From: Nissabacter sp. SGAir0207
GTDB lineage: Bacteria; Pseudomonadota; Gammaproteobacteria; Enterobacterales; Enterobacteriaceae
Reading direction: 5' to 3'
Assembly: GCF_005491205.1 (NCBI RefSeq)
Contig: NZ_CP028035.1
Span: forward strand, 1,178,001-1,242,000
DNA length: 64,000 bases
The position numbers and the translations under genes were made by a program. Positions within the stretch are counted from its first letter, which is position 1; the number at the start of each line of letters is the position of its first letter. Below the pieces are notes generated by a model. That model did no database searches, was not told the DNA's origin, and worked only from the letters and a program-made list of their open reading frames with translations. Positions 33,201 through 40,500 of this stretch are shown in pieces.

Positions 33201-36200
33201 TCCGGCTCTACGACACCACCGGCCACGGTGTCGCCACCCTCAACCAGCCGGTGGAGCTGGCGACCATTGATGCGGCGCTGATCTTTGATGACTTTGCTGG
33301 CGATAACATCGTCGATGGCACCGAGCAGTTCAGCGACCAGACGCTAAGCGGCGAGGCGCTGGGCGTGCCGGTTGGCAGTCTGGTCACCCTGACGCTGGGC
33401 GATCTGAGCTACAGCACCGAGGTGCAGGCGGATGGCCGCTGGAGCGTGCTAATCACCGCCGACGATCTGGCGCAACTGCCGGATGACACCGAGAGCCTGA
33501 TCGGCGGGCAGATCACCGACGCCGACGGCAACGTGCTGGCGGGCAATGAGCTGGCTATCTTCATCAACCGCGGGCTGGGCACCCTGTCGCTCGATCCGCT
33601 GGCCGATGACAGCATCCTGACGGCGGATGAGGCGGCGGACGGGCTGATCGTCAGCGGCACCATCACGCTGTGGATGGTGGATACCCCGGTGACCGTGGAG
33701 TTCAACGGCAACACCTACCAGACCACGGTCACGGCCTCCAACGGCAGCTGGCAACTCACCATCCCGGCGGAAGATTTGCTCGGGCTGACGGATGGCAACT
33801 ACACCCTGACCGCCAGCGCCGAGGACGCGGAGGGCAACGCCCTGAGCGCCAGCGCGCCGCTGGCGGTGGATCTCAACCTCCAGCCGGAGCTGGTGTTCGA
33901 TCTGTTTGCCGGGGATGACATTCTCGGGGCCGATGAGGCCGACATCGACCAGCAACTCAGCGGCCATGCCTATGGCGTGCCGGCGGGCAGTGTGGTCACC
34001 ATTACCTTGGGTGACCTGCTGAGCTACACCACCGAGGTGCAGGTCGACCAAAGCTGGAGCGTGACCATCCCGGCGGGGGCGTTGAGCGACCTGCCCAACC
34101 AGAGTGACGCCGCCTTCTACGGCGAGGTGACAGACGCTGACGGCAACGTGCTGGCGAGCGCCGACCACCTCTTCTACGTCGATGACAACTATGGCAGTTT
34201 GAGCCTCGACCCCTTGGCCGGTGGTGACTACATCCTCTCCGCCGCCGAGGCGGCCGAGGGGCTGATCATCAGCGGCACCATCACGCGCTGGGAGTTCGAC
34301 ACCCCGGTCTATGTGGAGCTGAATGGCACCACCTACCAGACCACGGTCACCGCCTCCAACGGTAGCTGGCAGATCTACATTGCCCCCGAGGATCTGCTGG
34401 CACTGCCGGATGGCGACTACACGGTGAATGTCACCGCGCAGGATGCCAGCGGCAATGAACTGGCCGTCACCGCGCCACTGGCGGTGGACATCATCAGCGA
34501 GCCGCAGCCGACGCTGAACACGCCGTTTGAGGATGGGATACTCAACGCGCAGGAAACGCAACTTGACCAGGTGCTGACCGGCAATACCGGCCTCAGCGGC
34601 GAGGGGCAGAGCGTGCGCGTGGTGGTGAACGGCATCTCCTTCACTGGCACGGTGGATGAGACAGGCGTCTGGAGCGTCACCCTGCCAAGCGCGCTGCTGG
34701 CCGGGCTGCCGCAGGGCGAAAATACGCTGGAGATCACCGCCACTGACGCCAACGGCACCAGTACCACCCTTGCCAGCACGCTGGTGGTGGACACCACTGG
34801 CCCTGAGGTGGCGCTCGGCACCGTCGCGGGCGATAACATCGCCAACGCCGCCGAGATGGCCGCCGGGGTGGTGGTCAGCGGCACCAGTTCCGAGGTGGGC
34901 GGGCTGATCACCCTGCAACTGCTGGAGGGCGTCAGCTACGAAACCGAGGTGCAGGAGGATGGTAGCTGGGAGCTTACACTGCCAGCCGGGCTGCTGACCC
35001 ACCTGCGTGACGGCGACTACACCCTGACCGTCAGCCAGACCGATGCCGAGGGCAACACCACCACCGTCACCGAGACGCTGCGGCTGGATGGCGATCCGCG
35101 CGACCTGCCAACCATCAAGATTGATCGCATCGGTGGGGACAACGTGCTCAATGGTGCGGAGGTGCAGAGCGACCAGATCATCACCGGCACGGTGAAAAAT
35201 GTGGAGGCGGGCCAGCCAGTGACGGTGACGCTCGGCGACCACACCTACACCGGCGTGGTGCTCTCGGGCGGCAGCTGGGCGGTGAGCGTGCCCGCCGCCG
35301 ATCTGCTGGCGCTGGGCAACGGGCGTGAAACCCTGACCGCCAGCGTCACCGCTCGCTCTGGCAACCCGGCGGAAGCGGATCGTGACTTCACCATCAAGGG
35401 CAAATGCCCCGGCCTGAGCATCGACCCGGTCACCGGCGATAACCTGATCAACGCCAGCGAGGCGGACGGGGCAATCGTGCTGAGCGGCGAGACCTACGGC
35501 GTGCGCTCCGGCGCGACGGTGCAGCTGAAGTTGAACGGCCACCGCTACAGCGCCACCGTGCAGAAGGATGGCAGCTGGTCTACCGAGATCCCGGCCTCTG
35601 AGGCGGCGCGGCTGCGTGACGGTGAGCTGAAACTCACCGCCAACGTCAAGAACCGGCATGGCGATCGCCTGAGTGACAGCCTGATACTGGACGTGCATAC
35701 GCGCGACCTGCCAGATCTGTCGCTGGAGACGCCGTTTGGCGATGGCACGCTGAACCTGGCGGACGCCCGCACCGCGCAGCGCCTCACCGGCGAAACCGGG
35801 GTGCGCGGCGAGGGGCAGCTGGTGACGCTCACCCTGAACGGCGTGGACTACAGCGCGGATGTCAACAATCGCGGCCAGTGGTCAGTCACGCTACCGGCGG
35901 CCGCCCTGCGGGCACTGCCGGAGGGTGAGCTGGAGGTGCGGGTGGTGGCGAAGGACGCGGCGGGCAACAGCGCCGAAACCACCCGTACCGTACTGGTGGA
36001 CTTCACGCCGCCGGTGCTGTCGCTGGCCCCGCTGCCCGCCATCGGCCTGTCGGAGCAGTCGGCCAGCTTCACCCTGAGCGGCACCGCCACGGCGGCGGCG
36101 GCCGGGCTGGTGGTGCTGATCCTGCTTAACGGCGAAAGCTATCAGGCGGAGGTGCAGGAGGATGGCAGCTGGTCAACCGAGATCCCGAGCGGCGCACTGC

Positions 36201-36901
36201 CAGCCGTTGAGGCGAGCTGGCCACTGGCGATCAGCCTGACGGATGAGGCGGGCAACACCACCGACCTCACCAGCAGCGTGACGCTGCGCACCGAGGGCGA
36301 CACGGCCACGGCGGAGACGGCGGCAGAGGGCGGCGACACGGCGGTCGAGAGCACCCTGACGGCGGCACTCGCCAGTGACACCGGCTCGCTGACGCAGGAT
36401 CGGGCGGAGGCCAACAGCGAGGAGAGCTTTACCATTGGCGGCGTCACGCTCGATCTCAGCAAGGCGGGCGACGAGGCGCAGGGGGGCGATGGCGACGACA
36501 CCATCGCGCTCTACACCCTCGACTTCGCGCACATCGACGGCGGCGCGGGCATCGATACCCTGCTGCTGGCGGGCGAGGATCAGCACCTCGATCTGGTGGC
36601 GCTGGGGCTGAAGGTGGAGCACATCGACATCTTCGACCTCGGGCGTACCGGCAGCAACAGCCTGACGCTCAATCTGGATGAGGCGCTGAACGTCAAAGAC
36701 CAACCGGCGGACAGCCTGCTGGTCAAGGGCGCGGAGGGCAGCCAGCTCAATCTGGCGGGCGACGGCAGCACCTGGGCGGAGAGCGGCCAGCGGCAATTGG
36801 ATGGGCTGACCTTCGACATCTACCACAACAGCGCGCTGGAGAGCGACAACACGCTGGGGGATGTGCTGGTGCAGCACGGCATTGTGGTGCAGCAGGTGTA
36901 G
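21224..36901 (+). CDS. giant repetitive Ig-like-domain protein, type I secretion substrate (adhesin 1)
   Basis: A 5225-residue protein of bacterial Ig-like domains of the sort found in BapA/SiiE-type biofilm adhesins. After about 45 polar N-terminal residues come roughly 49 units of 90-115 residues (counted by eye), each opening with a GDN/GDG-x-L-x-x-x-E motif and containing G-S-W-S-V-x-(I/V)-P and ending near AGN. Some open with TPFGDG, others with DPVTGDN. The Asp-rich openings suggest calcium binding, by inference. An Ala/Thr/Glu linker leads to the C-terminal secretion module (from about 5067). There is no Sec signal and no BapA-type prefix domain, unlike adhesin 3. I saw a single Cys (KGKCPGLSID, near residue 4727). 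GAGG seven bases before the ATG and N-terminal alignment with adhesins 2 and 3 support the start. Surface or secreted, probably biofilm or adhesion; target unknown. Confidence 0.9.
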   Translation: MATSNQNSRNTSDIDAQVTAGALANSDTQNAESHTAVAAAEAPTLQAVPTLTIDPFAGDNILTRSESITVQALSGTTTGVEAGKTVNITLGDWVYAYATVQEDGRWKVDVENWQMSNLMQFNAGSEQPLSAAVINEAGEVAESTVQVAIEPDWPSLVLNALAGDNVISGPEGGVMQVVSGATNGVEAGQVVTITINGISYSAEVLADGTWRAEVPAADVAALPDGAQILATVSNAAGQQAGDSAVLIVDNTLPSLTFNTFVGDNVLSDAEATRTQTLTGITSGIESGQTVTVKLNGYTYTTQIGEDGAFSVSVPPAELLKLSNGQVEITASATNQAGQVTNSSGHMTVAFTTERIIVDGVAGDNYINKEESGNGFDIIGSAPSLPANTPITITIGTKNFGTRVEADGSWRTMLDIDDIRSFPDGQYTMTFSAPGSASTSVDVGIYVQAWEKLHIDVEEPFGDGVLTAGEAEEGQVITGTTSGPNLQVRVYVDTSQFTTTSDSEGRWSITVPAEVLLGMMAIPDQTSGYIHAEVTDIAGNSQSNGRNFEIAAQDIGLTLNPVAQDNRINAVEAAAGITISGSADTTAAGLTVTLKIGGLERTTTIQADGSWLVPLSTSELVSLPEGYVEVSVSVPGSTPVSQSVEVAIQSNPIPTLATPFEDGTLGADESASDQTLSGTTGVSGEDQNVVVTFAGKEYLATVDNQGNWQVTLPAVDLQAVPAGAAALSIVATDDAGNSGVLNTTVQVEPPQGAITIDPVTGDNLVSYAEAVAGITLTGSTRGLAEGSTLTLSIADETYSVTTDAEGRWSLPLVEGQVIGVWNDPIVLLTVSAPEADGPATTQEIENYTNRRPEPTVEAPFGNSVLSVAEAATDQTLVGSTGLSGANQQVVITLGGSDYTGQVDEGGRWQVTLAAAALQALEEGTQALAITATNAAGESKTLSVNVEVALTPPTLTLEPVAGDDVITFAEAEAEEGILLTGHTSVSQGSIALTLGDQSWITETDSQGNWSQLIPAHTFSYPEGAFPDGNYALVATLTDANGNSTTVSRPVSLQADAGTLPAVSVTSGLDSVLNGAERQVAQAISGTTRHVEAGQAVTLSVNEQSYSAEVLADGSWSLIIPAADIAALPAGSNILQVAVADRAGNPAETELVRFAIEESLGGIALDTVAGDNRINAYEAGSNLLVQGVATNVAEGTAVTLALGGRSYQAEVQADGRWQVTVPAADVQALGDGVTTAQVTTTDQNGDPLADSLSLTLLTHAAPLATLDPPFGDGYLNIGEAATPQVLSGTTGNTGVGQSVSLSLAGHTLRGTVDEAGRWSVPVPVEILQQLPAETLLIAVEATDAAGNVSSVLEYATAVLTAPTVTINALTGDNLLDAAELGVPLAIAGTTSGVADGQVLTLTIGTLALTTEVTGGGLWQVIVPVEQLGQLANGSSTVTASVADVAGNEATASQIVTLNNTLDGIAFDLIAGDNRIDAQEAANGFNIGGLVSGVAPGTQVTLTLGDYSDLTYTNEDGSWGLWIPGNLIRTQGLLTATVETVDADGNPLSASVDLFSSANALPQVTINPLPYVNIEATQTGITLTGETHFSGAGQSLTLTLAGQEYSAQVEDNGTWSVFLPPEALQVLSDGSAPFSVVVTDSGGNQSQASAALEVDVTAPQLTLEPVTGDNVLNQGELQQDLVLAGTSDEPYGWISASFNGHTYTGTSDENGLWSIIIPAASLNGLAPGTQILNVTLSDQFGNPTTLQQEVEIASNDLPLLTILPFTGDNQLLGAERSVAQMLTGTTTHVEAGQIVTVTLNGETYSATVQSDGQWSLIVPQEDLAELVNIASGQVDLVASVSNQAGDTVTDLVSLAIVTNRPSLAFDLIAGDNRLNASEAGGDLVVVGKVFGVPAENPITVTLNGQTYIATVEGSDWSITLPAADLAALPDGAIVITAEAEDTFFNLISSTLTLTVAIHDLPEVGYDTPFGDGVLSAAEAADDQLLTGQTGQTGIAQTVTVTLGGETFTGEVDAAGLWRVTLPAEALQALPAGPASYTVTVTDVAGNSDSQEVAFTAAASAPLLQIDPLTGDNLIDQTEALGEIVVTGSVTDLNALPGATLTITLAGVTYPATLDESGAWSATLPFGALLDFQDGDYTLSATLIDGAGNVSEASQTFTLDLYTQPYLGINVFAGDNILNGAEQQIDQLVDGTAYGVEAGQIVTLTLNGQSYSATVGQGGSWSTTIPAADLAALTQGGYSLLGTVSDAAGNSSEFERYIYVDLNVGAVAIDPLAGGDDRLNLAEASEGLTVTGTSSYLSYEENGYIAVTLGGKEYTTWIEESGNWSVTIPAADLLALQDGNYGVVVSAQDDAGNPISFERSLDVYVHNLPSPTLETPFGDGVLDSGEAQQAQILTGATGLSATGQSVVVELAGVEYDAEVDGFGTWTLTLPPAVLQALPAGESTLTVTARDVAGNSRSQAYTIDVESGSSFTIDPVTEDNRLNSDELSDLTLSGHTAASWSGATVVVAISWSPERTYSGTVNEDGSWSVVVPGDDLFYAGDNGVYSVEAVVTAEDGATLTASHDFIVNIRAFSGGFAFDDLTEGVLSPEEQLQDQYLSGTFFSEESVVGGRAVTITMTDSNGLRFTYTTTTDEDGTWNVILPSSDLQQLSEGAVQLNGSVSDGAGNTISNEDEFVVTPESGSFTIDTIAGDNVLTIDEVSGGLVVSGGSAYMPTLLTADVEINGIVHSVYDYSPNWSVTFTPQELAQLPDGPVTVTVSGYDLLGNLVTATTELTVELGDLLPLEFDVFSGDNIVEEYEVANDQQLSGRVNGVAAGSIVNLTLADFSYSAEVQEDGSWSTTIPAADLQTLPTSFDNAFTGTVTDADGNLLAIGSLDVIIYRDAGALSIDPLAGGDNLLTADEINDEMLISGYSNHAEPESDVVVELNGRTYVTSVGSDGYWSLAVPPDDLAQLANGDYTVTASGTDVGGNPITASSQLTVSRGLVPTLEMPFGDGVLDSDEAAQGQTLVGSTGLVADGQSVVVSLAGIDYDVQVDGQGNWQLALSAEALQALPEGENSLTVTAFDAEGNSVGVDRAFNVIPTGLILNPITDDNVLTSDEAVQDFTVSGHAAVSWAGAAVAVTFSFTSELSYSGTVDDEGNWSITVPAGELYYTAANGLYTVEAVLTQEDGSTASASREFTMNTLPFVGDFVLDLFTGDDALSYEERSQDQVLSGTYYAEEGTSGDLAVTVTLRNDSGQIFSYDTRTDGSGNFSVTVLAADMLQLDGSGLEISAAARDGAGNTVEGSRPLYLSVLPQTGGSITFDPIAGDNILTADEVAGGLVISGDSAYLFDRVGAVIEVQLNGVSEYTTVDLSTGSQWSVTFSSDVLAQLPDGPLTITASTYDVGGNAVTSTSTLEVDLHDLPAPTLATPFGDGVLDSGEAAQEQTLTGTTGVAEEGQRVVVSLAGEEYEGEVDSDGNWRVALPADALQALAEGSTPLTVTATNANGVSVSLESSFDVNPTGLTIDPVTEDNTVYYSESDEGFAVSGHAALGWAGAAVTVTFSFETERSYSGTVDAEGNWRVEIPGGNLNTSSDNGTHSVEVVLTQEDGATASASHDFTMNTRPLVGDIVLDLFTGDNTLTYDEQTQDQVLTGTYFAEEGPNANLLARVTLQDSGGHIFTYETRTDDNGHFSVTVPAADMLLIYGDWIGFSASVIDGAGNTVNGSVPLDVAVLPQGGGSITFDPVAGDNILTADEVAGGLVVSGDSDYLYDPRNGNQITVELNGLTKYFYIDSNSGSQWSVSFSPEELALLPDGSLTITASSTDLSGSSVIATTLLEVDLYSLPSPTLDTPFGDNVLDYLEAQQDQQLTGTTNQSGEGQSVTLELAGQIFSATVDENGAWSVLIPAGALAGTENGNYPLTVTVNGPQGDTSLTQEVTLASGITLTLDTPFGDNVLDSAEAQLPQTITGTTTLLEEGAIVDVSIGNYLFEGFVDAAGNWSVTVPAGRLAELPNGTYTLDIRLYDTTGHGVATLNQPVELATIDAALIFDDFAGDNIVDGTEQFSDQTLSGEALGVPVGSLVTLTLGDLSYSTEVQADGRWSVLITADDLAQLPDDTESLIGGQITDADGNVLAGNELAIFINRGLGTLSLDPLADDSILTADEAADGLIVSGTITLWMVDTPVTVEFNGNTYQTTVTASNGSWQLTIPAEDLLGLTDGNYTLTASAEDAEGNALSASAPLAVDLNLQPELVFDLFAGDDILGADEADIDQQLSGHAYGVPAGSVVTITLGDLLSYTTEVQVDQSWSVTIPAGALSDLPNQSDAAFYGEVTDADGNVLASADHLFYVDDNYGSLSLDPLAGGDYILSAAEAAEGLIISGTITRWEFDTPVYVELNGTTYQTTVTASNGSWQIYIAPEDLLALPDGDYTVNVTAQDASGNELAVTAPLAVDIISEPQPTLNTPFEDGILNAQETQLDQVLTGNTGLSGEGQSVRVVVNGISFTGTVDETGVWSVTLPSALLAGLPQGENTLEITATDANGTSTTLASTLVVDTTGPEVALGTVAGDNIANAAEMAAGVVVSGTSSEVGGLITLQLLEGVSYETEVQEDGSWELTLPAGLLTHLRDGDYTLTVSQTDAEGNTTTVTETLRLDGDPRDLPTIKIDRIGGDNVLNGAEVQSDQIITGTVKNVEAGQPVTVTLGDHTYTGVVLSGGSWAVSVPAADLLALGNGRETLTASVTARSGNPAEADRDFTIKGKCPGLSIDPVTGDNLINASEADGAIVLSGETYGVRSGATVQLKLNGHRYSATVQKDGSWSTEIPASEAARLRDGELKLTANVKNRHGDRLSDSLILDVHTRDLPDLSLETPFGDGTLNLADARTAQRLTGETGVRGEGQLVTLTLNGVDYSADVNNRGQWSVTLPAAALRALPEGELEVRVVAKDAAGNSAETTRTVLVDFTPPVLSLAPLPAIGLSEQSASFTLSGTATAAAAGLVVLILLNGESYQAEVQEDGSWSTEIPSGALPAVEASWPLAISLTDEAGNTTDLTSSVTLRTEGDTATAETAAEGGDTAVESTLTAALASDTGSLTQDRAEANSEESFTIGGVTLDLSKAGDEAQGGDGDDTIALYTLDFAHIDGGAGIDTLLLAGEDQHLDLVALGLKVEHIDIFDLGRTGSNSLTLNLDEALNVKDQPADSLLVKGAEGSQLNLAGDGSTWAESGQRQLDGLTFDIYHNSALESDNTLGDVLVQHGIVVQQV
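28321..29550 (+). repeat. diverged copy of the four-domain block in adhesin 1
   Basis: Four consecutive domains (openings TPFGDGVLDSGEA, DPVTEDNRLNS, DDLTEG and DTIAGDNVLT) have the same order and domain types as the two blocks at 30161 and 31421, but are more diverged. Limits are approximate. Confidence 0.6.
30161..31420 (+). repeat. four-domain block, copy 1 (1260 bases)
   Basis: Domains 30-33 of adhesin 1 (openings MPFGDGVLDSDEA, NPITDDNVLTS, LDLFTGDDALSYEE, DPIAGDNILTADEVAGG) recur directly downstream as domains 34-37 with the same order and length. Long stretches agree at the nucleotide level. This is a relatively recent tandem duplication. Confidence 0.85.
31421..32683 (+). repeat. four-domain block, copy 2 (1263 bases)
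   Basis: Second tandem copy of the block at 30161-31420, one codon longer. The shared core includes LDLFTGDN-x-L-(S/T)-Y-(D/E)-E and DP(I/V)AGDNILTADEVAGG in the same places. Confidence 0.85.
36424..36898 (+). other. C-terminal type I secretion module of adhesin 1
   Basis: About 158 residues: a glycine/aspartate RTX-like turn (GGDGDDTI ... DGGAGIDTLLLAG), then LDLxALGLKxEHI, LKDxPxDSLLxKGAxGSQLNL and a C-terminus LGDVLVQHGIVVQQV. It is nearly identical to the ends of adhesins 2 and 3. Location at the very C-terminus fits the uncleaved type I secretion signal. Confidence 0.8.
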
Positions 36902-36918
36902 CGCTCATGCGTTGAAAA

Positions 36919-36944
36919 AGGCCGGGGCAACCCGGCCTTTTTTT
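36919..36944 (+). terminator. intrinsic terminator after adhesin 1
   Basis: AGGCCGGG/CCCGGCCT stem with GCAA loop, A residues before it and seven T residues after. Adhesin 2 therefore needs its own promoter. Confidence 0.93.
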
Positions 36945-37502
36945 ATGCCTGCCATTCAGGGCCTTTTATTCAACGGGAAATTGCATTAAAGGTCGATTCA
37001 GATCGCAAATAAATTAAATACCGTCCGGCGCGATGGGCCGCCCATTAATTAACCTGAACATTGGGTATAGCATGGGATTAAATAGACCACCCGACCCCTT
37101 TCTGGCGGGCGGCCTATTTGCTGGGCGCAAGGCGTATGGCAATGGTTAATTGGTTTTGCGCTAAAAAAAGTGAACATCGATTTCCCGGCAAAAGAAACCG
37201 CTTTTTAAAAAGACACAGAATAACCCAATAGTGTTATTTGCAAAGCGGAGCGGGATATGGACGCCCGGAATGGCCTGCGTTGGAAAAAATCCATTAAATC
37301 AACCGGCAGGCAGTAAAAAGAGATCAAGGTGATAATGCTAAGCTGGCGCGGATTTTACCGCTCCGGCTATTTTACGCGCCTCCTGCGTTCAGAGAGCGTA
37401 ATAACCTGATGCAAGGCATTCAGGTTATCCCCCACCTGCCTTTTCCCGTTGGAAAGGGGCCGGGTGGGAATTTTCGCAAATTCTGTGAAGAGTGAGGCAA
37501 CT
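36945..37502. other. intergenic region adhesin 1 / adhesin 2
   Basis: Much of this 558-base region is AT-rich (36960-37330). It has a 13-base palindrome ATGGGCCGCCCAT at 37033-37045 followed by TAATTAA, and the hairpin at 37401-37428. I could not find the element shared by the other two adhesin genes. Just before the start it keeps a trace of the common leader (GGAATTTTC, then GAGGCAACT before ATG). Confidence 0.5.
37401..37428 (+). promoter_or_regulatory. hairpin in the adhesin 2 leader
   Basis: ATAACCTGA/TCAGGTTAT form a nine-pair stem that continues with TGC/GCA around an AAG loop, with one bulged T. It lies 75 bases upstream of the start. There is no U tract, so it is more likely an operator or a leader RNA structure than a terminator. 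Confidence 0.5.
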
Positions 37503-40500
37503 ATGTCAACGATAAATTCCTCCGCCCGTGAGGGCGGGGTGCTCTTTTCCCAACTCAGCGACGGCGCAATAACTGCGGCTGCCGCTACGCTGGTGATCAA
37601 TCCGGTCGCCACGGATGACATGATCAATTTTGCCGAGGCGGAAGCGGAACCCGGCATCACCGTCAGCGGCACGTCGTCGCTGGCCAATGCTGACCTGACC
37701 GTGACGCTCGGCAGCGGCAGCTACACCACCCAGACGGATGCCAGCGGCGGCTGGAGCGTCATTATCCCCTCACACACCCTTAGCTACCCGGCGGGCGCCT
37801 ACCCGGATGGCAACTACACCCTGACCGCCAGCGTGGCGGATGGCAGCGGCAACAGCCAGGTGGCGAGCCGGGCGCTCTACCTCAACAGCGACGGTGGCTC
37901 GCTGCCGTCGGGCGGCGGCGGCTTTGAGAACAGCGTCAACAACGGCGCGGAGCACCGGGTGGGGCAGACCATCAACGGCTGGACGACCAATGTCGAGGCC
38001 GGGCAAGAGGTGATACTGCACATCAATGAGCGGGTCTACACCACGCAGGTGCAGGCGGATGGCAGCTGGCAGGTGATTCTGTCGGCGGAGGAGGTCGCCT
38101 CGCTGCCCAACGGCACCGGCAACCTCTGGATCACTGTCACTGACCGCGCGGGCAACCCGGTGGAGCCGGCCATCGCGCGCTTTACCTTTGAGGACAGCCT
38201 GCCGGGCATCGCCATTGATACCGTGGCCGGTGACAACATCATCAACTCGGCGGAGGCGCAGGGCGACGTGGTGATTCAGGGCATCGCCCATCTGGTGGCG
38301 GCGGGCACGCCGGTCACGCTGGCGCTCGGCAGCCTGAGCTACAGCACCCAGGTGCAGGCGGATGGCAGTTGGAGCGTCACGGTGCCCGCGGCGGATGTGC
38401 AGGCGCTGGGCGACACCCAGCTGGCGGCGGTGGTGGAGACCACTGACGAATTTGGCAACCCGCTGTCAGACAGCCTGCAACTGGTGACGGACATCATCGA
38501 CACGCCGCAGCTCTACTTTGACCCCTTCGCCGGTGATGACGTGCTGAACGTGCAGGAGCAGGCCACCGATCAGTACTTCACCGGCCACGCCTACTTTGTC
38601 GAGCCGGGGCAGATCGTCACCCTCCATCTGGGCAACTTCACCTACAGCGCGGTGGTGGATACCTTTGAGAGCTGGAGCGTGCTGATCCCGGCCTCGGATC
38701 TGGGCCAGTTCTCCACCGGCCCGGTCGATATCACCGCCACGGTGGCGGATCGCGCCGGTAACACCGCCTTTGCCGAGGGCAGCCTGTACGTCAACCTCAA
38801 CGTCGGCAGCCTCACCCTCGACCCGATCGCTGGCGACAACCAACTGAATGCGGCCGAGGGGGCGCAGGATCTGGTGATCAGCGGCGACACCGAGGGCGTG
38901 CCGCTGGGCAACGGGGTGAATGTCATCCTCAACGGCAAGATCTACTTTACGTCGGTGATCAATGACGCCGGTCACTGGAGCGTGACTATCCCGGCGGCGG
39001 ATCTGGCGCAACTGCCGGATGGCCCGAACACTGTGGCGGTCAACACCGGCGACAGCGCGGGCAACAGCCTCGACATCACCCAGACCCTGATGGTCTATCA
39101 GGACAATCTGCCGTCGCTGCGCATCAACCCGGTCAGCGGCGACAACGTGCTGAACGGGGCGGAGGTGCAGAGTGACCAGATCATCAGCGGCACCACCCGC
39201 CACGTGCAGAGCGGCCAGACGGTGGAACTGGAGGCCGATGGCGTCACCTACAGCGCCGTGGTGCAGGCGGATGGGCGCTGGTCGCTGATCATCCCGGCAG
39301 AGGCGGTGGCGGACTTTGGCAATGGCCGCGAAGTGCTGCGCGCCAGCGTCAGTGACGTGGCGGGCAACCCGGCCACTGCCTCGCGGGCAATCCACGTCCA
39401 TAGCCACCGTGACGGCCTGAGCATCGACCCGGTCACCGGTGACAACCTGATCAACGCCAGCGAGGCGGACGGGGCGATCGCCCTGAGCGGCCACACCGAG
39501 GGGGTGGCGCGCGGCGCGCTGGTGCACCTGACGCTGAATGGCCAGCACTACAGCGCCCGCGTTGGTCGGGACGGCAGCTGGTCGGCGCGCATCCCGGCAG
39601 CGGATGCCGCGGCGCTGGAGGAGGGGACGGCGACGCTGACGGCCCATGTGCGTGGCGCGCATGGCCGGATGCTGTGCGCCAGAGCCACGCTCACCGTCGA
39701 TCTCACCGCCCCCAGTTTGGCGCTGGCACCGGTCACTGGCGATAACCTGATCACCCTGCAGGAGGCGCAGGCGGGCTTTGCCCTGACCGGCACCGCCAGC
39801 GCGGCGGCGGCCGGGCTGCTGGTGATGATCATGCTGGATGGGGTGAGCTACCACGCGCCGGTGCAGGCGGATGGCAGCTGGACGGCCGCCATCCCGGCCG
39901 GGGCGCTGGCAGACCAACCGGCGGGCGAGTTGCCGCTGGCCATCAGCCTGAGCGATCTGGCGGGCAATCTGGCGCAGGTCAATAGCGTACTGACGCTGGC
40001 CGGGGCAGAGGAGGCGCGTGCACCTGCCGCCGATGAGAGTGCATTGATGGCGGCACCCGCCGCAGCGGAGGTCGCGGCCACGCCCGATCAGGCCGAGGAG
40101 ACGGGCTTCATTGGCGGCCTGCGGCTGGAGAGCGTGCAGGGCGAGGCGGTGGGCGGCAGCGGCGATGACACCCTGCTGCTGACCTCGGCGGAGGTGGCGC
40201 ACATTGACGGCGGCGCGGGCATCGACACCCTGTTGCTGGCGGGCAGTGACCAGCACCTCGATCTGGCGGCGCTGGGGCTGAAGATTGAGCACATCGAGAT
40301 CGTTGACCTCGGCCAGAGCGGCAGCAACAGTCTGGCGCTGGGCCTGCATGAGGCGCAAACCCTCAAGGACACGCCGGATGAGAGCCTGCTGATCAAGGGC
40401 GCGGCGGGCAGCCAGCTCAATCTGGTGGGCGATGGCAGCCTCTGGACGGAGAGTGGCGAGCGGCAACTGGATGGGCTGCTGTTTGATGTTTACCACAACA

